Assembly (NCBI RefSeq): GCF_001484605.1
Contig: NZ_CP013747.1
Location: 3,844,001 to 3,908,000 of the forward strand
Direction of reading: 5' to 3'
DNA: 64,000 bases
From: Pseudarthrobacter sulfonivorans
GTDB lineage: Bacteria; Actinomycetota; Actinomycetes; Actinomycetales; Micrococcaceae
Shown here: positions 43,521 through 52,241 of the stretch, piece after piece
How the letters are laid out: each line of letters opens with the position of its first letter
Position numbering within the stretch: position 1 is the stretch's first letter
The notes under the pieces: generated by a model
Databases searched by the model: none
Seen by the model: only the letters and a program-made list of their open reading frames with translations
What the model was told of the DNA's origin: nothing
Program-made: the position numbers and the translations under genes

Positions 43521-45284
43521 ATGCCCCTGAGGCGTCTGATTCAGGTCATCACCGGGGCCGTCGTTGCGGCGCTGGTTACCTCGGGGTGCTCCGCTTCCGG
43601 GGGTGCGCCGCCGGTGGTGGTCGGTGAGACGAAACGCGGCGGCAGCGTTACGGTGGCCGAGGTGAATGCCTTTACCTCCTTCAACCCGTTCAGTGCCGAT
43701 GGAAACACGGACATCAACACCAAGATCGGCCACATCACCCATTCGGGCTTCTACTACGTTGATGACACCGAAAAGGTGGTCCGGAACGAGAAATTCGGCC
43801 GCATCGAGAAGATCTCCGATAAGCCGCTGAAAGTGAAATACACCGTCAACGAGGGTGTGAAATGGTCCGACGGCGAAGCTATCGACGCTGGCGACCTCCT
43901 CCTGTCCTGGGCAGCCGGCTCGGGGTACTTCGACGACGCTGACCCCGAGGCAGGGACCGGCACTACCTACTTTTCGGCTGCGGCTGACAAGAGCGGCCTG
44001 GCGGCCACCGCGCTCCCGGAGATCGGCAGTGACGGGCGTTCCATCACGCTGGAATACGCCGCGCCGTACGCTGATTGGGAAGTAGCGTTCGACGTCGGGC
44101 TCCCCGCCCATGTTGTCGCCGCCAAAAGCGGCCTCAATGACGAAGGCGACCTCGTGGACCTGATCAAGGACGCGCCCCGGGGCGACCCCAAACAGCCCTC
44201 AGTCAACGCCCCGCTGAAGCGCGTCAGCGACTTCTGGAACTCCGGCTTCGACACCAAGACGCTCCCTGATGATCCCGCCATGTACCTTTCCAGCGGCCCC
44301 TACATCGTCAGGGACATCGTGCCGGACGCCTCGGTACGGCTGGTCCGGAACAGGGACTACGTCTGGGGGGCCGAGCCCTATCTGGATGACATCACTGTCC
44401 GGTTCACCGGTGCCGCCTCTACCGCCATTGCCGCGCTCAGGAACGGCCAGGCGGACATCATCGCCCCGCAGCCCTCTGCCGGCACCGAAAGCCTCTTCGA
44501 CGGACTGGTGGAGCAGGGCAACACGGTCCAGCGCTTCAGCCAGTCCGGCTACGACCACCTCGATCTCAACTTTTCGGGACCGTTCGCCAACAAGGATGTC
44601 CGGGAGGCGTTCCTGAAGACTGTTCCGCGGCAGGAGATCGTGGATGACGTGGTGGGCGGATTCGTCGCCGACGCGAAACCCCTGGACTCACACGTCTTCC
44701 TGCCACCCCATCCGAAGTATCCGGACACCGTGAAGAACAACGGTTCGGCCGATTACTCCGACCTGGACATTCAAGGCGCGAAGTCGCGATTGCGGGATGC
44801 TGCCCCGACGGTCCGCATCCTGTACAACAGGGACAACCCCAACCGTGTGCGGGCCTTTTCCCTGATCCGCGACTCCGCCCGCCTCGCCGGATTCACCGTT
44901 GAAGACGCGGGCCTCGGCAGTTCGGACTGGGCGAAAGCGCTCGGCGGCGGCAGCTACGACGCCGCCATCCTCGGTTCCATCGGACCCGGGGTCGGCGTCA
45001 GCCGCGTCCCGCAGATCTTTAAGACCGGTGGCGGCAGCAACTTCAACGGATTTTCCGACGGCGACGCGGACAAAGCCATGGAGCAACTGGCCGGCACCAC
45101 GGACCTGGCAAAGCAGGACGAACTGTTGGCTGACATCGACAAACGCGTGTGGGAAAGTGCCTACGGCCTGCCGCTGTACCAGACCACGGGAACCGTGGCT
45201 TTCAGCAGCCGCGTGACGGGTATCAAGCCCAGCTCGGGCCCTTTGGGCGTCTGGTGGAATGTGTGGGAGTGGCGCCTGAAATAG
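43521..45284 (+). CDS. Oligopeptide-type ABC substrate-binding lipoprotein 1 (family 5)
   Basis: The N-terminus is a lipoprotein signal with Cys23 (LVTSGC). The rest is the SBP family 5 fold: KRGGSVTVAEVNAFTSFNPF, YTVNEGVKWSDGEAIDAGDLLLSW and SSGPYIVRDIVPDASVRLVRN. Family members bind peptides, nickel or sugars. The protein has 587 residues. It lies just upstream of a second SBP with a 278-bp gap, followed by two permeases and a double ATPase, all on one strand. It is a second binding protein for the same importer by inference. Confidence 0.9.
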   Translation: MPLRRLIQVITGAVVAALVTSGCSASGGAPPVVVGETKRGGSVTVAEVNAFTSFNPFSADGNTDINTKIGHITHSGFYYVDDTEKVVRNEKFGRIEKISDKPLKVKYTVNEGVKWSDGEAIDAGDLLLSWAAGSGYFDDADPEAGTGTTYFSAAADKSGLAATALPEIGSDGRSITLEYAAPYADWEVAFDVGLPAHVVAAKSGLNDEGDLVDLIKDAPRGDPKQPSVNAPLKRVSDFWNSGFDTKTLPDDPAMYLSSGPYIVRDIVPDASVRLVRNRDYVWGAEPYLDDITVRFTGAASTAIAALRNGQADIIAPQPSAGTESLFDGLVEQGNTVQRFSQSGYDHLDLNFSGPFANKDVREAFLKTVPRQEIVDDVVGGFVADAKPLDSHVFLPPHPKYPDTVKNNGSADYSDLDIQGAKSRLRDAAPTVRILYNRDNPNRVRAFSLIRDSARLAGFTVEDAGLGSSDWAKALGGGSYDAAILGSIGPGVGVSRVPQIFKTGGGSNFNGFSDGDADKAMEQLAGTTDLAKQDELLADIDKRVWESAYGLPLYQTTGTVAFSSRVTGIKPSSGPLGVWWNVWEWRLK

Positions 45285-45562
45285 GCCCTCCCGGGGGCTT
45301 GTCGCCGTTGTGGGAGCCCGCCCCCGTCCTCGATTCGCAGCATCCCCTACCAACGAGTAGCATGTGACTTGCGCAACTTCCGGGTACCGGCTAGTTATTG
45401 GCGGTTAACTGGTTACGGTTTGACAACGGAGTACCAGTATTTGGACTTTGTGCGGTTAGGCTACTCGTATATGTAGGCCACGTCACAGTGAGAACCTGTG
45501 ATGTGCCTGCCGGGGAGCAAAAGATTTCCCCTCAATATCTCCCACAACTCATAGGAGGCGGA

Positions 45563-47248
45563 ATGCGTTTCACGCGCACTTCCAAAGCACTCGGCATGGT
45601 GGCGATCGCTGCCCTTGCCCTGACCGGCTGCGGCGCCGGAGGCGGCAGCAATGATGGTGCCAGCCAGTCGGCCGGTGATCCCAACAAGGTGATCACCGCG
45701 TACAGCAACGAACCACAGAACCCGTTGCTGCCGGCAAATACGAACGAAGTTTACGGCGGCCGCGTTGTCGAGCTGCTCTTCGAAGGCCTTCGCAGCTACG
45801 ACGCCGACGGCAAGCCGGTCAACTCGCTTGCAGAGTCCATTGAGTCGACTGACGCCCAGAACTGGACCATCAAGGTCAAGCAGGGCCAGACGTTCACGAA
45901 CGGCGAAGCGATCACCGCCAAGACGTTCGTTGATTCCTGGAACTTCGCGGCGAACTCCAAGAACCTGCAGAACAACGGATTCTTCTTTGAGTCCATCGCG
46001 GGCTATGCAGATGTCTCGGCCGTGACCACCGAAACAGCGGCTGATGGCAAGACCACCACCACGCCGGCGCCCACCGCCGAAACGATGTCAGGTCTGACGG
46101 CTACAGACGATTCGACCCTCACGGTGAAGCTGGCACAGCCGGAAGCCGACTGGTCGCTCCGCCTTGGCTACTCAGCCTTCTTCCCGCTGCCGTCCGCAGC
46201 GCTGGCGGATCCGAAGGCCTTCGGCGAAAACCCGGTAGGCAACGGTCCGTACAAGTTCGAAAAGACCGGTTCCTGGGTACATGACCAGTCGATCTCCCTC
46301 GTCAAGAACGCTGACTACAGCGGTCCCCGCGAATCGAAGAACGGCGGCGTGACCTTCAAGTTCTACACGGATCCGGGCCCCGCATACACGGATCTTCAGG
46401 GCAACAACCTGGACGTCACCGACGTCCTGCCGTCCAACGCACTGAAGACCTACGTCACGGACTTCCAGGACCGCAACGCCACCAAGCCGGTTGCCACTGA
46501 CTCCACGCTGAACATCCCGGGCTACAACCCGAACTTCCAGGGTGAAGCCGGCAAGCTGCGCCGCCAGGCACTGTCCTACGCCATCAACCGCGAAGAGATC
46601 GCCAAGGTTGTCTTCAACGGAACACGTACCCCGGCCAAGGCCTTCGCACCGCCGGTGATCGACGGTTTCAAGGCAGACCTCAAGGGCAGCGAAGTCCTGA
46701 AGTTTGATGCAGCCAAGGCAAAGGAACTCTGGGCCCAGGCCGAGAAGATCAAGCCGTACGACGGCTCCAAGCCCCTGCAGATTGCCTCCAACACCGATGG
46801 TGGCAACAAGGAATGGATCGATGCCGTAGCCAACGGCTTCAAGAACAACCTCGGCATCCAGGCCGAAATCCAGCCGTTCGCCAAGTTCGCTGAAGTGCTG
46901 AACCTGCGCAAGTCCCAGTCCCTCCCGGGTCTGAGCCGCGCCGGCTGGCAGGGCGACTACCCGTCGCTCTACAACTTCCTCGGACCGGTCTGGGCAACTG
47001 GCGCGTCCTCCAACTACGAGAAGTACTCGAACCCCGCGTTCGACAAGCTGCTCCAGGAAGGACTTGCCGCCAAGACCACCGACGAGGCGAACGCCAAGTT
47101 CAACCAGGCCCAGGAGATCCTCTTCGAGGACCTGCCCGGACTGCCGCTCTGGGACCAGGCAAAGCCGATTGTGTGGAGCGAAAACGTTGTGAAGGCCGAA
47201 ACCGGCTGGAATGGCGGAATCCTCTACTACAACATCACGGCCAAGTAG
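45563..47248 (+). CDS. Oligopeptide-type ABC substrate-binding lipoprotein 2 (DppA/OppA-like)
   Basis: The 561-residue precursor has a lipobox with Cys23 (LTGC) after a short signal, and the SBP family 5 fold (VYGGRVVELLFEGLRSYDADG, WTIKVKQGQTFTNGEAITAKTFVDSW, ENPVGNGPYKFEKTGSW). ATG 45563 has an exact AGGAGG site; the longer frame from 45398 is not translated sequence. The gene directly precedes the permeases, so this is likely the main binding protein. Confidence 0.95.
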   Translation: MRFTRTSKALGMVAIAALALTGCGAGGGSNDGASQSAGDPNKVITAYSNEPQNPLLPANTNEVYGGRVVELLFEGLRSYDADGKPVNSLAESIESTDAQNWTIKVKQGQTFTNGEAITAKTFVDSWNFAANSKNLQNNGFFFESIAGYADVSAVTTETAADGKTTTTPAPTAETMSGLTATDDSTLTVKLAQPEADWSLRLGYSAFFPLPSAALADPKAFGENPVGNGPYKFEKTGSWVHDQSISLVKNADYSGPRESKNGGVTFKFYTDPGPAYTDLQGNNLDVTDVLPSNALKTYVTDFQDRNATKPVATDSTLNIPGYNPNFQGEAGKLRRQALSYAINREEIAKVVFNGTRTPAKAFAPPVIDGFKADLKGSEVLKFDAAKAKELWAQAEKIKPYDGSKPLQIASNTDGGNKEWIDAVANGFKNNLGIQAEIQPFAKFAEVLNLRKSQSLPGLSRAGWQGDYPSLYNFLGPVWATGASSNYEKYSNPAFDKLLQEGLAAKTTDEANAKFNQAQEILFEDLPGLPLWDQAKPIVWSENVVKAETGWNGGILYYNITAK

Positions 47249-47276
47249 TCTCCAGGATCTAACTTGCCGCCAGGCG

Positions 47277-47309
47277 AATGGGGGTCCGGCACAACGCCGG
47301 GCCCCCATT
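47277..47309 (+). terminator. Intercistronic hairpin between binding protein and permeases
   Basis: AATGGGGGTCCGGC and GCCGGGCCCCCATT form a 14-bp stem with one G-T pair and a 5-nt loop (ACAAC), 29 bp after the binding-protein stop. With no T-tract it may act as a partial terminator or RNA-stabilising hairpin, which would explain high expression of a binding protein relative to its permeases. Confidence 0.6.
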
Positions 47310-47373
47310 GTCCTGCACGGCAGGAAGGCACAAATGAAACACCTCTCTTCGCATCCGGAAGGCTGGTGATCCG

Positions 47374-48303
47374 GTGGTCCGCTTCATTCTGAAACGACTC
47401 CTCCAAGTGATCCCCGTCTTCATCGGCACCACGCTTCTGGTTTATTACATGGTCTTCGCCCTTCCAGGCGATCCCATTGCGGCGCTCTTCGGAGACCGCC
47501 AGCCCCCGCAGGCAGTCATCGATACCCTGCGCAGCCAGTACCACTTGGACGAACCTTTCTGGGTCCAGTACGGGCTCTTCCTGCAGAACCTCTTCACGTT
47601 CAACCTCGGCAACGACTTCACCGGCCAGCCCATCGCGGCAAGCTTGGCTCGGGTCTTCCCCGTGACGGCAATGCTCGCCGTAGAAGCACTGGCCATCCAG
47701 GCAATCTTCGGAGTGGCCTTCGGCGTCTTCGCCGGTCTCCGCCGCGGCGGCTGGTTTGACTCCACCGTCCTGGTGGTTTCGCTGGTTGTCATCGCGGTCC
47801 CCACATTTGTTCTGGGTTTCGTTTTTCAACTCGTCTTTGGCGTGCAACTCGGCTGGGCAAAACCCACCGTCGGCGCCAACGCCGATTGGGGCAGCCTGCT
47901 GCTTCCGGCAGTGGTCCTGGGCCTGGTGTCGTTCGCCTATGTACTCCGCCTGACCCGCGCCTCTGTCAGCGAAAACATGAATGCCGACTACGTGCGAACT
48001 GCCACCGCCAAAGGCCTGTCACGGCCGCGGGTGGTCATCGCACACATCCTGCGTAACTCGTTGATCCCGGTGGTGACGTACCTGGGCGCCAACCTTGGCG
48101 GGCTGATGGGCGGTGCGATCGTGACGGAGGGCATTTTCAACGTCCCCGGCGTCGGCAACAAGCTCTACCAGGCCGTCCTGCGCAGCGAAGGCCCCACCAT
48201 CGTTTCCATCGTCAGCGTTCTGGTGCTGGTCTTCGTGGTGGCCAACCTGCTCGTTGATCTCCTGTATGCCTGGCTTGACCCGAGGATCCGTTATGACCAG
48301 TAA
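47374..48303 (+). CDS. Peptide ABC transporter permease (DppB/OppB-like)
   Basis: The 309-residue permease starts MVRFILKRLLQVIPVFIGTTLLVYYMVF, the DppB-type first helix, and has six hydrophobic helices. The EAA-like loop YVRTATAKGLSRPRVVIAHILRNSLIPVVTYLG docks onto the ATPase. The GTG start is at 47374. It overlaps the next gene by 11 bp. Confidence 0.95.
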   Translation: MVRFILKRLLQVIPVFIGTTLLVYYMVFALPGDPIAALFGDRQPPQAVIDTLRSQYHLDEPFWVQYGLFLQNLFTFNLGNDFTGQPIAASLARVFPVTAMLAVEALAIQAIFGVAFGVFAGLRRGGWFDSTVLVVSLVVIAVPTFVLGFVFQLVFGVQLGWAKPTVGANADWGSLLLPAVVLGLVSFAYVLRLTRASVSENMNADYVRTATAKGLSRPRVVIAHILRNSLIPVVTYLGANLGGLMGGAIVTEGIFNVPGVGNKLYQAVLRSEGPTIVSIVSVLVLVFVVANLLVDLLYAWLDPRIRYDQ

Positions 48304-49237
48304 TAACAGCCACTTTGTGGCGCCCATCGACGAAACTCCGTTGCTGGCAACCGACACCGTCAAGACTGACCAGGCACCCCTGAGTCTTTGGTCGGACGCC
48401 TGGCGCAAGCTCCGCCGTCGGCCGCTGTTCATTATTTCGGCGCTGCTCATCGTGGCCCTTGCTGTGGTGGCGCTGTTCCCGGGCCTTTTTTCGTCCGTTG
48501 CTCCGAACGACGGCTGCGTACTGGCTAATTCGGAAGGCGGTCCCACAGACGGGCATCCCTTCGGCTTCACCTTCCAGGGCTGCGACATCTATTCCCGCGT
48601 CGTCCACGGAACCCAGGCTTCGCTTTCAGTGGGTCTGCTCTCCGTGCTCTGCGTCCTGGTTGTCGGCGTGACCGTTGGCGCCCTTGCGGGCTACTACGGC
48701 GGCTGGATCGATGCCGTGCTTGCCCGCCTCGGCGACATCTTCTTTGCGCTGCCCCTGATTCTTGGTGCGCTGGTGATCACCCAGTTGCCCTTTTTCCGTG
48801 AAAACAAGAGCGTTTGGAGCGTCGTGTTTGTCATCGCGCTCCTGGCCTGGCCGCAGATGGCACGTATCACGCGCGGCGCGGTCATTGAAGTGCGCAATGC
48901 CGACTTTGTGACGGCCGCCCGCTCACTGGGCGTTTCAAAGTTTGGCGCGCTGGTCCGCCACGTCCTCCCTAACGCCTTGGCACCGATTATCGTCCTGGCC
49001 ACCCTGGAACTGGGCGTCTTCATCGTCGCGGAAGCCACCCTGTCCTTCCTGGGCATCGGCCTGCCGCAGAGCATCATGTCCTGGGGCAACGACATCGCGG
49101 GTGCACAGGCTTCCATTCGAACCAGGCCGGAAATCATGCTCTATCCGGCGGCGGCGCTGTCCATTACCGTTCTGAGCTTTATTATGCTCGGCGACGCGGT
49201 ACGTGACGCCCTCGATCCCAAGAGCCGGCAGCGATGA
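48293..49237 (+). CDS. Peptide ABC transporter permease (DppC/OppC-like)
   Basis: An N-terminal cytoplasmic tail is followed by six helices and a loop after the first that carries the extra PNDGCVLANSEGGPTDGHPFGF segment typical of DppC. The EAA loop is ADFVTAARSLGVSKFGALVRHVLPNALAP. ATG 48293, preceded by GAGGATCC, overlaps the previous stop; the frame from 48254 is not preferred. The 3' end overlaps the ATPase gene. Confidence 0.93.
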   Translation: MTSNNSHFVAPIDETPLLATDTVKTDQAPLSLWSDAWRKLRRRPLFIISALLIVALAVVALFPGLFSSVAPNDGCVLANSEGGPTDGHPFGFTFQGCDIYSRVVHGTQASLSVGLLSVLCVLVVGVTVGALAGYYGGWIDAVLARLGDIFFALPLILGALVITQLPFFRENKSVWSVVFVIALLAWPQMARITRGAVIEVRNADFVTAARSLGVSKFGALVRHVLPNALAPIIVLATLELGVFIVAEATLSFLGIGLPQSIMSWGNDIAGAQASIRTRPEIMLYPAAALSITVLSFIMLGDAVRDALDPKSRQR

Positions 49238-49248
49238 GAGAGAAAGAG

Positions 49249-50955
49249 ATGACCACTCCAGAAATCCACATCGATGAGGCCGGGCATGCGGGAGTGAAAC
49301 CGCTGCTGGAAATCCGCGACCTGGCCATCACGTTCACCACCGGCAGCGGTGAAGTCCAGGCCGTCCGCAACGCGCACCTCACCATCATGCCGGGCGAAAC
49401 AGTGGCTATCGTGGGGGAGTCGGGCTCGGGCAAGTCGACGACGGCACTCGCCGCCATCGGCCTGCTGCCCAACAACGGCCGCGTTTCCGCCGGGCAGATC
49501 CTGCTCGACGGCGAGGACATTGCCCACGCCACGGAGCAGCGGATGATCGAACTGCGGGGCAATACGATCGGCATGGTCCCGCAGGACCCGATGTCCAACC
49601 TGAACCCGGTCTGGAAAATCGGCTACCAGGTCAAGGAAACCCTCCGCGCCAACGGACGGCCCAGTGGACCGGATGATATCGCCCAAGTGCTGTCCGAGGC
49701 GGGACTGCCGGATGCCCACCGGCGCGCCAAGCAGTATCCGCATGAGTTCTCCGGGGGTATGCGCCAGCGCGCCCTCATTGCCATCGGGCTGTCCTGCCAG
49801 CCGCGCCTGCTGATCGCGGATGAGCCGACGTCGGCACTGGACGTCACGGTCCAGCGGCAGATCCTGGATCATCTGGAGACCATGACCACGGACCTGGGCA
49901 CAGCAGTCCTGCTTATCACCCATGATCTGGGGTTGGCGGCCGAGCGTGCTGACAAGGTGGTGGTGATGTACCGGGGCCAGGTGGTGGAGGCAGGTCCTTC
50001 GCTGGCGTTGCTCCAGAACCCGCAGCATCCGTATACCAAGCGGCTGGTTGAGTCTGCGCCGTCACTGGCGAGCCGAAGGATCCAGGTCGCCAAGGAGCAG
50101 GGTCTCGAAGCGTCAGACCTGCTGGCTCCTGCTGCGGAGGCAGCTGCCGCGGACAACGTCCTGCAGATCCAGGACCTGCGCAAGGTCTACAAGCTCCGCC
50201 AGGGGCTGGGGAAAACGACGGACTTCGCGGCCGTTGACGGGGTGAGCTTCGATGTCAAAAGGGGTACCACCACCGCTATCGTGGGGGAGTCCGGCTCGGG
50301 CAAGTCCACCGTGGCAAAAATGGTGCTTCAGCTCGAAAAGCCTACCGATGGGAAGATCCTTTTCGACGGCGTCGACACGTCGTTGCTGAAGGCGCCTGAA
50401 CTTTTCAAGTTCAGGCGGCGGGTGCAGCCCATTTTCCAGGATCCGTACGGTTCCCTGGACCCGATGTACAACATCTTCCGCACCATCGAAGAGCCGTTGC
50501 GCGTCCACAGGATTGGTGACGCGGCCGGCCGCGAGAAGAAGGTCCGGGAACTCCTGGACCAGGTGGCACTGCCGCAGTCCACCATGCAGCGGTACCCGAA
50601 CGAGCTCTCCGGCGGGCAGCGGCAGCGCGTTGCCATTGCCCGTGCTCTGGCACTGGATCCGGAGGTGATCATCTGTGACGAAGCAGTGTCAGCCCTGGAT
50701 GTGCTGGTCCAGGCGCAGGTGCTGAACCTGCTCGCGGACCTGCAGGCCAACCTCGGGCTGACCTACCTCTTTATCACCCATGACCTGGCTGTGGTGCGGC
50801 AGATTGCCGACCACGTCTGTGTGATGGAAAAGGGCAAGCTGGTGGAGACCGGTTCCACGGACGATGTCTTCGAGTCCCCTCAGCAGGAGTACACCAAAGC
50901 ACTGCTCAATGCCATTCCCGGTGCGAAGCTGATGCTTCCGCCCGAAGTGGCCTGA
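49249..50955 (+). CDS. Peptide ABC transporter double ATP-binding protein (DppD-DppF fusion)
   Basis: Two ABC domains are fused in one chain. The first has Walker A GESGSGKST, signature EFSGGMRQRALIAIGL and Walker B LLIADEPTSALDVT. The second has GESGSGKSTVAKM, ELSGGQRQRVAIARAL and VIICDEAVSALDVLVQ. This replaces the separate DppD and DppF subunits, as is common in actinobacteria. ATG 49249 (MTTPEIH) was chosen, since GAGAAAGAG precedes it; ATG 49234, overlapping the permease stop, is a possible coupled start. A strong terminator follows. Confidence 0.94.
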   Translation: MTTPEIHIDEAGHAGVKPLLEIRDLAITFTTGSGEVQAVRNAHLTIMPGETVAIVGESGSGKSTTALAAIGLLPNNGRVSAGQILLDGEDIAHATEQRMIELRGNTIGMVPQDPMSNLNPVWKIGYQVKETLRANGRPSGPDDIAQVLSEAGLPDAHRRAKQYPHEFSGGMRQRALIAIGLSCQPRLLIADEPTSALDVTVQRQILDHLETMTTDLGTAVLLITHDLGLAAERADKVVVMYRGQVVEAGPSLALLQNPQHPYTKRLVESAPSLASRRIQVAKEQGLEASDLLAPAAEAAAADNVLQIQDLRKVYKLRQGLGKTTDFAAVDGVSFDVKRGTTTAIVGESGSGKSTVAKMVLQLEKPTDGKILFDGVDTSLLKAPELFKFRRRVQPIFQDPYGSLDPMYNIFRTIEEPLRVHRIGDAAGREKKVRELLDQVALPQSTMQRYPNELSGGQRQRVAIARALALDPEVIICDEAVSALDVLVQAQVLNLLADLQANLGLTYLFITHDLAVVRQIADHVCVMEKGKLVETGSTDDVFESPQQEYTKALLNAIPGAKLMLPPEVA

Positions 50956-50981
50956 TCAGACCGCTGTATCCCGGGCTAAGG

Positions 50982-51014
50982 ATGGAGCCGGCGCCTTCAG
51001 GGCGCCGGCTCCAT
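50982..51014 (+). terminator. Strong terminator of the peptide ABC operon
   Basis: ATGGAGCCGGCGCC and GGCGCCGGCTCCAT form a perfect 14-bp stem with a 5-nt loop (TTCAG), followed by TCCTTTTAAC. It ends the operon 27 bp after the ATPase stop. Confidence 0.9.
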
Positions 51015-51068
51015 TCCTTTTAACGGCTCCATTGCTTTTAACGGCTTAACGGCTCCATTGCTTTTAAC
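51007..51068. repeat. Triplicated 18-bp terminator tail
   Basis: GGCTCCATTSCTTTTAAC occurs three times, at 51007-51024, 51025-51042 and 51051-51068 (S is C in the first copy and G in the others). The first copy is the descending arm plus T-tract of the terminator. An 8-bp GGCTTAAC separates the second and third copies. Confidence 0.75.
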
Positions 51069-51117
51069 GGCCTGTTCAGCGCGCCAAGGGCAAGTTCCGC
51101 CCGCCAAAAAAGTCTGT

Positions 51118-51972
51118 TCAGTCCGCCGGGGTGGCTGGGGGAGCTGCCACCGGGACTGTGCCGTCCAGCGATGGGCCTTCGAGGCCTAACTGCCTGAGCC
51201 TGGATCCAAGCAGCCCGCCCAGTGACCTGCGGCCTGCGGCATCCATGTGGACGGCATCTGCCAGGTTCTTCGCGAGGTTGTACTTCGACAGCCAGTCGCC
51301 CACGCCCACAAAGGGTATGCCGTTCCTGGCGGACACCGTGCCCAGCAGCGCGTCCACCTGGGTCCTCCGCCCGCCACCGTAGTTGGCGCCGCGGGCCAGG
51401 GTGCCGATCATGGCCATCCTGGCGCCTGGATAGCGTTCCCGGAGTGCGCCGATCAGCCGGTCGGCGTTGGCCACGATCTGGGCATCGGTAGCGCCGTGCG
51501 CGGCATCGTTGCCGCCGCCCTGGATGACGATCAGCGCGGGCGTCCCGTACGGCAGCTTCCAGTCGCCGCGCTGCAAGGCGTCGATGTAGTTGCCCGTCTT
51601 GCCGTTTGATGCCACGAATCCCGTTCCTCCGAGCCCGCAGAAGTGGACTTTGTAGCCAACGGCGGCAAGGCCAAGACGTGGCCACCCGTCAGTAGGTTCG
51701 GATTGGGAATCGCCGATCAGGAGGGCAGTGTGCCGCATGTCCGGCACCACCACCTCGTCACGCCCGCTGGCCGGGTTGCGGTAGACAGAACCGGGAGACA
51801 GGCCGAGCGGATCGCCACCGCGGGCCTGGTATGCGCCGGCCGCTGCCGCCTGCGCCGGGGATGGCACGCCGGAGTCCGGTGTGGCTGCTGGGGTCTGTCC
51901 GCAGCCGCCCAGGAGCGCGGCTACCGCGATTCCAGAGGCGACAAAGCGGGTCAGAGCCGAGGCTTTTCGCAT
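51118..51972 (-). CDS. SGNH/GDSL-type hydrolase lipoprotein
   Basis: A lipobox has Cys24 (LLGGC). The mature part has the SGNH hydrolase blocks: block I LIGDSQSEP (catalytic Ser89), block II with GGTGF, block III GGGNDA (Asn155), and block V DAVHMD (Asp239, His242). The protein is anchored outside the cell and probably acts as an esterase or deacylase on the cell wall or extracellular substrates. The substrate is unknown. It is convergent with the peptide ABC operon. Confidence 0.85.
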   Translation of the reverse strand: MRKASALTRFVASGIAVAALLGGCGQTPAATPDSGVPSPAQAAAAGAYQARGGDPLGLSPGSVYRNPASGRDEVVVPDMRHTALLIGDSQSEPTDGWPRLGLAAVGYKVHFCGLGGTGFVASNGKTGNYIDALQRGDWKLPYGTPALIVIQGGGNDAAHGATDAQIVANADRLIGALRERYPGARMAMIGTLARGANYGGGRRTQVDALLGTVSARNGIPFVGVGDWLSKYNLAKNLADAVHMDAAGRRSLGGLLGSRLRQLGLEGPSLDGTVPVAAPPATPAD

Positions 51973-52241
51973 CAGGGATTCTCCGGGCTTGCTGTGGTAT
52001 CACAGCCATGATGGTGCATCAAGTCACAAAAATCCAGTGAGCTTGGTCACTCTTTGGGCCGCGGCGCGCCGGAATTACCCACCGGTCGGACTGGGCCGAT
52101 CCGAGATTTTTAGGCCAACAATAGGCTCAGCGTTTAGAATGAGGGAAGGAGCCCTGTGTTATTGGGCTAATCCATCGTGCGTTCCGGTTGGAAATGTCGC
52201 GAAACAACAGCTGACTTCACCACTGAATCGAGCAATCACGC

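Noticed and set aside
45420..45476. TTGACA-like -35 box upstream of the second binding protein
   Set aside because: No -10 hexamer is found at 16-18 bp; the box alone is not enough to call a promoter.
45398..45562. 55-residue extension of the second binding protein
   Set aside because: The AGGAGG ribosome site directly precedes the ATG at 45563, followed by a standard lipoprotein signal.
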